A stretch of DNA of 64,000 nt, taken from contig JARFJB010000896.1 in NCBI GenBank assembly GCA_036346205.1, positions 504,001 through 568,000 on the forward strand, given 5' to 3'. The DNA is from Vesta saturnalis. Taxonomy: Eukaryota; Arthropoda; Insecta; Coleoptera; Lampyridae. Below the pieces are notes generated by a model. The model saw only the letters and a program-made list of their open reading frames with translations, was not told the DNA's origin and made no database searches. Made by a program: the position numbers and the translations under genes. This document shows positions 56,405 to 64,000 of the stretch, one piece after another. The first letter of the stretch is position 1. Each line of letters starts with the position of its first letter.

Positions 56405-57423
56405 CAGGGTGGGTGTCTACAGCGTGGACGTAGGATTGTTCCTTAACTATTAGACATATCAAAACCAATTTTGGTGTGGTAATACACGATCATTGTACCT
56501 ATATTCTCAAAATATTAAGGTACATACAAGGTGATTTACTAAAATATGTCAACCCAAACCGACTATTAATAATAGTCTACTAACAAACAAACTGAGAAAT
56601 TTTCCGAAAACATGTAAAACTATACAGAATGATTAACTTATGCGAAATGTAATTTTTCTTAATTTTTTTCAAATGCAACACCCTGTATATTTTTTCACAT
56701 TTCGATTCGCTGTGAAAAGTAGATACTAATTGATAATAGGTTTCATAGCCATAAGACGGACCCTTCCTGAGGTATTGACGCTTTTACGTAAAAATACAAA
56801 TTTACTGTAACAATAGAATTCAACAAATCAGCCGCTCGTAGTAAAGAGGAACAATTGTGCATCTATTGTTTTGACGTTTGCATAATCATTAAAATAGTGT
56901 TCCATTAGTTTGTCAATTTTTGTATAAAATTAATTTTTCCAAAGAATAACTGGTCGAAATGATCTTTATTTACGGCGAAGCTCAAATAAATGCTTTGCTG
57001 GGTATCCGTTTATACTGTGAACGATACCCAGAGAGAAGACAGCAGCGGAAAGAATCGTTTATGAATGTAGCTGAGAGATTTATAAATTCTGGAAGTGTGT
57101 GTTTTCTCAAGCGCGCAAAAACAAGCCCAAATGAAGAAATTGAGTTTCAAGTTGTAGCATCCCTTATAGAAAATCCACAAATTAGTACAGACGCAAATTT
57201 CTATACGTTTATTCTAAATGTAACAGTGAATCCAAAAATGCAAAAATATACAGGGTGTTCCATAAAAAACATAGGTTTGGGTTGGCATATTTTTGTCAAT
57301 CACCCTGTATATACCTAAATATTTTTTGAATGTAGGTCCAATGATCGTGTATTACCACAACGAAATTGGTTTTGATATCACTAAAGGAGAAATCCTCCGT
57401 CCACGCAGTAGACACCCACCCTG
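56405..57423 (+). mobile_element. Long-TIR transposon derivative (DD41D type) nested in the Penelope RT
   Basis: TIRs of roughly 300 bp starting CAGGGTGGGTGTCTAC on both ends, flanked by TA/TA. Removing the element and one TA restores the Penelope RT reading across the junction, so the boundaries are exact. 1,019 bp. It keeps only the N-terminal part of a transposase, so it is non-autonomous. Confidence 0.93.
56959..57318 (+). pseudogene. Transposase N-terminal HTH fragment (DUF4817-like)
   Basis: MIFIYGEAQINALLGIRLYC, ERYPERRQQRKESFMNVAER, FINSGSVCF, VVASLIENPQISTDA. This is the HTH head of IS630-Tc1-mariner transposases with the MxFIYGE..NA..A..LYxERYPxRR pattern. The frame runs on into the right TIR; the DDE/D domain is deleted. 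Confidence 0.8.
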
Positions 57424-57795
57424 TATAAAGGACAGTTGTATAAACAGGTTGAAGGAGCTCCGGTGGGATCACCCCTTTCACCTGCAATTGCGGACATTTA
57501 TATGGAAGATTTTGAAAACAAAGCTATTGCTTCATCTCCATTCAAACCAAGATGCTGGTATTGTTAAGTAGATGACACGCTTGACAAGTTTTTACAGCAT
57601 CTAAATAACCACCCTAATATTAAATTTACTATGGAGATTGAAAATAATAATCGTTTACCGTTTTTCGATCTTTTTGTTACAAAATTTACAAGATTTAAAT
57701 ACACGTTATTTAGAAATCCGACTCATACTGGTCGATAGCTTAATGCACATTCACATCACCATCCTTCCCAACTACACGTTGTTATTAAGTCTACA

Positions 57796-58218
57796 ATGAT
57801 TAGATCTATACTTTTAACTGACGATAAATCTAGAAAAGAAGAAATTAACAATCTAAACGTAATGCTACAACAAAATGGGCATCCTTTAAGACAAATAAGA
57901 AAAATTACCGAGAATGTCTTAAAAAAACAAACAAAACGTAATAATGAAGCTAATGAAACAAGAAAAGTAGTTATGTTACCATATATAAAAGGTGTAACCG
58001 ATAGAATTGCAAAGAAATGTTCAAAATTACAATTTAAAATAATTTTGAAACCATACACCACTATCCAACAATTGTTAAGAAACCCAAAGGATAAAATACA
58101 TGATGAAGAGCATGGAATATATGAGATTCCATGCAGTGGCTGTCAAAATTCTTATATCGGACAAACCGACAGAAAACTAATTACGAGAGCCCAAGATCGC
58201 AAACTAGCTACTAAGTAG
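57796..58218 (+). pseudogene. Penelope-like linker and GIY-YIG nuclease, 140 codons open
   Basis: The longest open part of the plus family-A copy: RSILLTDDKSRKEEINNLNV, GVTDRIAKKCSKLQFKIILK, then GIYEIPCSGCQNSYIGQTDR, KLITRAQDRKLATK. GIY and YIG boxes with the usual CxxC-like spacing (PCSGCQ) are visible; Arg is present downstream. Ends at a TAG at 58216 before the conserved tail, so the gene is broken. Confidence 0.85.
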
Positions 58219-58575
58219 AACATGACATACAACTGGTTAGCGACACATCAATACTGATAGAATAAAACTGCTGGCACCAGCGTGTAGTTTACAAGAGAGA
58301 ATGACAAGAGAGGCTATTGAAATTGAAAAAAGGCTACTGGCTACGAACAAACGCGATGATGGATCGCGAGTACCAGCAATATGGAAACCTTTAATAAGAA
58401 CAGTACTTAACAACTACGAAGTGCAACCTAACCCCTCAAAACCCTCCACAAAATAAAAATTCCTGTTTAGAACCTGTAACACGCAGCATGACAGCAGTGA
58501 GACCAACTCTAATATAATTCAGGTAGTGTCTAGCGTCAAATAATAAAATAAAGGTAGTAAAGAAAGACTACCGAA

Positions 58576-58577
<2 letters not shown>

Positions 58578-58616
<39 letters not shown>
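58578..58616. repeat. (TA)n microsatellite at the left edge of DD41D element 1
   Basis: About 17 TA units immediately before CAGTGCTCG. Confidence 0.9.
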
Positions 58617-58619
<3 letters not shown>

Positions 58620-59228
58620 TGCTCGAAATAGCATGTACCTAGAGAAGAAAAATAAGACTTTTTTTTGCTATGAGCTTATATGCTCAGACGTACCGTTTTC
58701 AATATACAGGGGGTCAAAGTTGAATTTTTTTTTCAGTTTTTGGACAATATCTCGAGCACCGTATGAGATATGATGTTCAGCTCTTATACACAATTTGTGA
58801 TCATTAAGTCACTTGTTTTCGCTGTAAAATTAAGGGTTTCAACCCCCCTAATTTCTACGCCACTGAATGAAATGCAAATCTAAGAAGCGCCTCAGAACCG
58901 GCCATGTCTTCTACACCAAAAAGGTGCTCTTAGCTGATAGCTCTAAACTCAACTGTTTCCGAGAAAAATGGCATTCAATGAGAGAAAACATTATTTTTAA
59001 GAATCATTTTCATTAATTTATTAACAGTAGGCATAACATTTTGGAAAGAATGCAAGTAATAAATTCCAAATTACTACTTATTGAATGAAAAACAAATGCT
59101 GCAAGTATGGTAAGACGGTTTGTTGATAGTACTTGTCAATACCAAGTCAATTTGTTTATTTGACGAGAACACAAGTTATAACGTGAATTATTACTTATCA
59201 ACAATTGTTGGTGCAGTAACTGTAAAAA

Positions 59229-61707
59229 ATGGGAGACTACTCTTTTGCGGAAATGGCCGTTATGGTTTTTATGTATGGCAGAGCGAATGGTAATACTGCA
59301 GAAGCTCGCAGGTTGTATAAGGAGACCTCTCCAAATCGTCATCTTCCAGATAAGTGAGAGTGGTAACTTAGCGTGAAATAAAAGAAATTGTGGAAGAAAC
59401 CAGACAACTCTCAAGGGTGCAAGTTGAAGAAAGGGTTCTCCACCGGATATAAGAAAATCTAGCAACTAGTTCGAGACGAATTGCTGTATAGGAGAACGTT
59501 CCTAAGAGCACTGTTTGGGAAATTCTGCACGAACAGCTTTTGCACCCCAACCATTTAGAACGGGTTCAAGCGCTTAGACCTCAAGATTTACCGGCGAGGC
59601 TCCAATTTTGTGAATGGATTCAAATGCGATGCCATCGAGACCGTTTTTTCCTGAACAAAGTGCTGTTTACTGACGAAGCCGGGTTTACACACGAAGGTCT
59701 TGTGAATTTCCACAATAATCACGAATGGTCCGATGGAAATCCACGTGCAATCTTTCAAGCTCGATTCCAAGATAAGTTTTCAATGAACGTTTGGGCCGGT
59801 ATTCTGGGTGATCGTCTCATGTTATGCCTCATCGTTTGAACGGATATGAATACTTAATTTTTCTGCAAAATACCTTGCCCATTTTACTTGAAGATGTACC
59901 AGTGGCAGAGAGACAACAAATTATTTTTATGCAAGACGGGGCTCCACTCCATTACAGCCTTCAAGTGCGAGCGCATTTAAATGCAACATTTCCTGGAAGA
60001 TGGAAGAGGTGGGCCGTTTCCTTGGCCTCCACGTTCGCCGGGCTTCAATCCCATGGATTTTTTTCTCTGGGGATATTTGAAAACTTTAGTTTATGCAGTA
60101 CCTATTGATAATATTCAACATGGAAGTTAGCAAATGTTCAACCTATTCCCAAAAAAGGTGATAAGACCGATCCCTCAAATTACAGACCAATTTTCATCAC
60201 TTCCATTTTGTCTAAAATCATGGAAAAAGCCATCAATCAGCAACTGCTCACGTTCCTTGAAACCAACAAACTCCTTAGTGACCACCAATATGGGTTTAGG
60301 CAAAGTCGTTCAACAGGCGATCTTCTTTCATATGTGACCCAAGTTTGGAACAATACAGTAGAGCAGTCCGGTGAAACAGTTGTAGTCGCTTTAGATATCT
60401 CAAAGGCATTTGGCCAAGTTTGGCATAAGTGTTTACTTGCCAAACTCACCTCGTTTGGGTTAAATGATACGCTCATCAACTGGGTTTCTAGTTTCCTTGA
60501 TAAAAGACGAATACGTGTCGTAGGTGATGGCTTTTTTTCAAAAGAAGTTAGCATTAACGCGGGCGTACCACAGGGATTTTTCTGCTGTACATAAACGACC
60601 TTATTTCTTTAACAACTAACCCCATCCATTGCTTTGCTGACGATAGCACTCTTCACTGTAGTTCATCTCAGTCTACTCATAGTGATAATCCACCTTCTAT
60701 GTCAAATCAAGAAATTAAAGCTGAAATGGCAAATTCAATCAACAAAGACATTTAACGTATTCTCGAATGGGAAAGAAATAATCTAGTTAAATTTAATGCT
60801 AACAAAACTCAGTGTTGCCTTATGTCCGCCAAAAAAGATCAATCATTTCCTGTTGTAAGTATAAATGGCTCAGTTCTTAAGTTTTCAGACTCTATTACTC
60901 TGTTGGGTATGACTGTATCTTCAAATCTCTCATGGGTTGACCATCTTCTGTCAGCTACCAAAACAGCTGCTCGTAAAATAGGCTTTTGTACAGATCTAAG
61001 CAGTACTTTACCTCTCGACAACTCCTTCTGCTGTATAAGGCCCAAATTCGGCCTCATCTGGAATATAATTCTCACCTTTGGGTTAGTGCTCAATACGCTC
61101 TCGATATCGTTGATCGTATTCAAAGAGAGCGATTAGGCTTATAAATGACCCGTCCTTAACTTCTCACATACAGTCCCTTGAGCGTAGAAGGATGGTTTCA
61201 GTTCTTTCTTTGTATTATCGTTATTACAACGGCTATTGTGCTGGTGAATTACATTCTTTGATACCATCTCCGGCTATCTTTGCGAGAAACACTCGGTTCG
61301 CTCATTCACATCATCAGTATGCAGTACAAATCTTCACTTGTCGTACCAAACGGGAGCAATCCACATTATTCTACACGGCTTCTAAACTCTGGAATGATCT
61401 CCCTAGTTCCTGTTTTCCTCTCACTTATGATATGAGAAAATTTAAGGTAGCTGTTCAAAGGCATCTAATGGCAATTCATTATCCCTCTATCCATCCTCCT
61501 AAGTGTTCCTGAGTGCTTTAGCACGATAGGTCTAATTTAGCCTGTTCAGGTCCACAATCATAAAAAAAAAAATTAGAGCAACGTGTCGCCTATGTTTGCG
61601 AAGAGATAAGAAATAAAGAAGGGATTTTTGAATCTGTAAGAAACTCAATGAGAAATAGGGTAGCAAAATGTATTGAAGTGGACGGAGCCCACGTAGAACA
61701 CTTTTAG
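59229..61707 (+). pseudogene. DD41D transposase of element 1, broken and split
   Basis: N-terminus MGDYSFAEMAVMVFMYGRAN, GNTAEARRLYKETSPNRHLP; frameshifts; HEQLLHPNHLERVQALRPQD, VLFTDEAGFTHEGLVNFHNN (first Asp), FSMNVWAGILGDRLM, frameshift, HRLNGYEYLIFLQNTLPILL, IIFMQDGAPLHYSLQVRAHL (second Asp), small deletion, WPPRSPGFNPMDFFLWGYLK (third Asp), VYAVPIDNIQH. After the LINE it resumes LEQRVAYVCEEIRNKEGIFE and ends VEHF-stop at 61707. Counting 41 residues between the last two Asp (allowing for the deletion) puts it in the DD41D group. Confidence 0.88.
60121..61572 (+). mobile_element. Young 5'-truncated jockey-type LINE, copy B, nested in the transposase
   Basis: Near-identical to copy A (52800-54220). 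Starts at TGGAAGTTAGCAAATGTTC, about 40 bp further 5' than copy A. RT: HQYGFRQSRSTGDLLSYVTQ, VVVALDISKAFGQVWHKCLL, VSINAGVPQG, then a deletion of about 25 bp, the FADDS box in another frame, a TAA in place of CAA near 60754, a one-base loss near 60985 and a short loss near 61090. C-terminal SKLWNDLPSSCFPLTYDMRK, stop at 61512, poly(A) 61562-61572. No clear target duplication. Confidence 0.92.
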
Positions 61708-62155
61708 CATTTGTTTTTATTTCAATTAGTAGTTATTTGTATTTGTATACTTTCAGTTTTCTCGAAATGTTGTACCTACTGTTAATAAATTGTTAAAAAA
61801 AATTATTCTTAAAAATTTTTTCTCATAAAGGCGGCTCTAACACGCTTCTTGAAATTTCATTTATTTCAGTGGCGTAGGAAGTAGGGGGATTGAAACCCTC
61901 AAAATACCCAAAATCCACGCCACTGAATTTTCAAAAAACTTTATTTTACGGTGAAAACAAAGGATGTAATGAGCACAAATTGTGTATGAGAGGTGAACAT
62001 CATATCTCAAACGGTTCTCGAGATATTGTCCAAAAACTGAAAAAAAATTCAACTTTCACCCCCTGTATATTGAAAACGGTACGTCTGGGCATATAAGTTC
62101 ATAGAAAAAAAGTCTTATTTTTTCATGTAGAATCACCTCTTTCTCTAGGTACACC

Positions 62156-62158
<3 letters not shown>
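61708..62158. repeat. Right TIR of DD41D element 1
   Basis: Reverse complement matches 58617-59105 with an insertion of ~90 bp in the left copy (58895-58985). Contains ACACCCTG at the end and ACCCCCTGTATA about 90 bp inside. Confidence 0.85.

Positions 62159-62208
<50 letters not shown>
62159..62208. repeat. (TA)n shared by two DD41D elements
   Basis: Twenty-five TA units; the right TIR of element 1 ends at 62158 and the left TIR of element 2 starts at 62209. Confidence 0.95.
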
Positions 62209-62211
<3 letters not shown>

Positions 62212-64000
62212 GGTTGGGCAAATGTGTGGAAACCCCTTATTTTGGACTAAAATATTGATTGTATCAAAAAAAGACCACAAAAGCTAATGTAAATTTTATG
62301 ATCTATTCAGTGGCGTACTAGGATTTGCAGCAGCTACGCCTATGTTCGAGATATGACGTCATCGATCGTTTTTTTAAATGGGTGACCCTGTATATTTTCG
62401 CATTTTCAGATATACCGTTTTTCTCCAATTATAATGATATATGGTTTGGTAGGTATGCGACTTTTTTAAATATTAAATAAAATAATGAAATAAGAGATCG
62501 CTGTCGCTGTACTATCTAATAAAAAATATTCGTTTTTTTGTTGTTGCTATGGTTATTTCTGTAACATAGCTCAAATATTTTGTATTATTGTCAGTTACTG
62601 TCAATTCCGTCAGATAATTTCGGTGTAAAGTATTAGTATTGTTTTCTAATCATGGTTGAATTAAGTGAACGTGAGCGTATTTCGTTGTTAATGATGGTTG
62701 GATTTGGAGACAGGCAGAGATCTTTAAAAGATGCATGTGCTATTTTTAATGCAATATTTCCCGAGAGATATCCTCACATTTCCCAATCAACGGTTTCGAT
62801 GATTGTGCGGAAATTTTACGAAACTGGAATTGTTAGAAATCGGCCAAAATCAGGTCGAAGTAAATCGGCTACAAATGAAGATATGGCACTTCATATTATT
62901 CTTGATGTGCAAGTAGAACCGATAACTTCAGTACCAAAACTGGCCTTACATCACGATATTAGCGGTAGATCGGTAAGAAGGATATTGTCCACAAATCATC
63001 TCCATCCGTATAAAATGCATTTAGTACAAGAACTTAATGAAGATGATCCTGATAGAAAAATGCAGTTTTGCCAGTCAATGATAGATCACATTGAAATGAA
63101 TGGCAATTTTCTCAATAATATTGTCTTTTCAGATGAAGCAACATTTCAACTGAATGGTTTTGTCAATCGACATAACTGTCGCTATTGGTCTGACCACAAT
63201 CCTCACTGTATGGAAGAAGGTCACACCCAATATCCTCAAAAATTAAATGTATGGGCGGGTATAATCAGAGGACACATAATTGGACCATTCTTTTTGAGAG
63301 ACAATTTAAATGCTAATTGGTATTTACAATTGTTGCAGGAGCAAATTGTTCCAGCATTAGTTCGTTTATTTCCGAACCAGGAGAATCCTGAACGACTTGA
63401 GAAATGTGGTACCAACAGGATGGAGCTCCGCCTCATTATAGAGTTGACGTGAGTCAATATCTTAATGAAATATTTCCGGGGAGATGGATAGGTCGAAGAG
63501 GACATATTGAGTGCCCACCGCGTTCGCCAGATTTAAGTCCTCTAGACTATTTTCTATGGGGCCATTTAAAATCTATTGTGTTTAAGACCAAACCTCAGTC
63601 GTTAGAAGAACTGGAAGACCGGATTAGGGTGGATGTGCAAGAAATCTCACAGCAAGCCATTCAAAACTCCGTAAGAGCCTTTGCTGACCGAATAGGACAC
63701 TGTCAAGGTGCTGAAGGTCTCCAATTTGAGTATTTACTATGAATATTTTCTCAATATGAAGCGCTCAATTTTTGTTGTAAATCAAAAGTTCATTAAAATT
63801 ACTAAATAAAATGTATCTGCTTCATTGTATTATTTTAGTTAATATTTAAAAAACGACAAGTCGCATAACTACCAAACCATATATCATAATTGGAGAAAAA
63901 CGGTATATCTGAAAATGCGAAAATATACAGGGTCACCCATTTAAAAATACCATCGATGACGTCATATCTCGCACATTGGCGTAGCTACTGCAAATCCTAG
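62209..64000 (+). mobile_element. DD41D IS630-Tc1-mariner transposon, element 2 (runs off the window)
   Basis: Left TIR 62209 to about 62468 (CAGGGTTGGGCAAATGTGTG; inner GGGTGACCCTGTATATT). The right TIR, 63855 to the edge, is its reverse complement (CAGATATACCGTTTTTCTCC and ATGACGTCATCGAT shared). By alignment to the left TIR about 110 bp of the right end lie beyond the window. Close TIR similarity and a transposase with a single frameshift suggest a young insertion. Confidence 0.93.
62652..63742 (+). pseudogene. DD41D transposase of element 2, one frameshift
   Basis: MVELSERERISLLMMVGFGD; two HTH-like segments (YPHISQSTVSMIVRKFYETG, RNRPKSGRSKSATNEDMA; KLALHHDISGRSVRRILSTN); catalytic core VFSDEATFQLNGFVNRHNCR (first Asp), NVWAGIIRGHIIGPFFLRDN. 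At about 63400 one base is missing and the frame shifts. Then MWYQQDGAPPHYRVDVSQYL (second Asp), PPRSPDLSPLDYFLWGHLKS (third Asp, 41 residues later), ending LQFEYLL-stop. About 360 codons in total, a normal length. Repairable by a single base, hence recent; a sequencing error is an alternative. Confidence 0.93.

Larger units (their letters stand above)
56189..58460 (+). mobile_element. Penelope-like element family A, plus copy with GIY-YIG domain
   Basis: RT pieces SDILVSFDVTSLFTKVPIEE and MYSTYFIY. The element at 56405-57423 intervenes, then GQLYKQVEGAPVGSPLSPAI, ADIYMEDFENKAIAS and CW.VDDT (the active-site Tyr codon is lost: TGT-TAA). Then NNRLPFFDLFVTKFTRFKYT, RSILLTDDKSRKEEINNLNV, and the GIY-YIG nuclease HGIYEIPCSGCQNSYIGQTD, RKLITRAQDRK. 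RT plus GIY-YIG in one element defines Penelope-like elements. Disabled by stops and the nested insertion. Confidence 0.9.
58617..62158 (+). mobile_element. DD41D IS630-Tc1-mariner transposon, element 1, split by a LINE
   Basis: Both ends sit in TA runs. TIRs are very long: about 490 bp left (58617-59105) and 455 bp right (61704-62158), alike over stretches such as GTACCTAGAGAA, ACGTACCGTTTTCAATATAC and ATATCTCGAG. An inner copy of TATACAGGGGG lies about 90 bp inside each end. The interior encodes a transposase interrupted at 60120/61573 by a LINE. Without the LINE the element would be about 2.1 kb. Confidence 0.9.

Noticed and set aside
60839..61123. Minus-strand open frames inside the LINE copies (also 52897-53328 and 60237-60554)
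   Set aside because: Antisense shadows of the LINE RT, conserved only because the two copies are nearly identical.
43231..64000. Further 5' dynein exons to the right
   Set aside because: I looked for tail-like frames with splice sites on the minus strand and saw only TE frames; the 5' end is probably outside the window, though short poorly conserved exons could be missed.

Overview
The window is insect nuclear DNA, AT-rich and crowded with transposable elements (TEs). Spliceosomal introns, an axonemal dynein gene and arthropod TE families (BEL/Pao, jockey-type LINEs, Penelope-like elements, piggyBac, hAT, long-TIR DD41D IS630-Tc1-mariner elements) all fit an insect; a beetle is plausible, but the order cannot be fixed from sequence alone.

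The only clear host gene is a minus-strand axonemal dynein heavy chain of the outer-arm DNAH9/11/17 class (fly Dhc93AB/kl-5 type). Nineteen exons between 42919 and 1 join in phase into about 2,550 codons: tail (DHC_N1), linker (DHC_N2), AAA1, AAA2, AAA3 and the start of AAA4 running into the stalk. The 3' part lies beyond base 1 and the 5' end is not in view. Fourteen introns are 44-149 bp and four are huge (3.7, 2.3, 9.3 and 19.1 kb). The huge ones hold nearly all the repeats left of 42 kb.

Layout by region. 1.3-5.0 kb: intron with a LINE endonuclease scrap and a degenerate ~40-bp tandem repeat. 7.3-9.6 kb: intron with nine 116-bp tandem units in a five-unit higher-order pattern. 11.6-20.9 kb: intron with a dead mariner, a LINE (-), a Penelope-like element (-) carrying an in-frame TA microsatellite, and a jockey-type LINE (+). 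22.8-41.9 kb: intron with a TATA/Inr promoter preceded by five FTZ-F1-like sites, GC-rich and AT-rich tandem repeats, a 3.4-kb hAT, a transposon-like gene resembling the cc8K15.2 family (pseudogene), and a young internally deleted BEL/Pao element.

43-64 kb: no convincing dynein exon (one tentative 51-bp exon at 43.2 kb); a patchwork of elements. It holds a piggyBac with TTAA sites, an old jockey-type LINE, a Charlie-like hAT, an RTE-like LINE 5' part, two near-identical 5'-truncated jockey-type LINE copies, a head-to-head pair of Penelope-like elements each carrying a nested insertion, and two DD41D transposons sharing a TA microsatellite. One of these is split by a LINE. The other has a nearly intact transposase and runs off the right edge.

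The nesting gives relative ages: Penelope-like elements and DD41D element 1 predate the insertions inside them. The BEL element (about 1% LTR divergence by eye) and the rightmost DD41D element look youngest.
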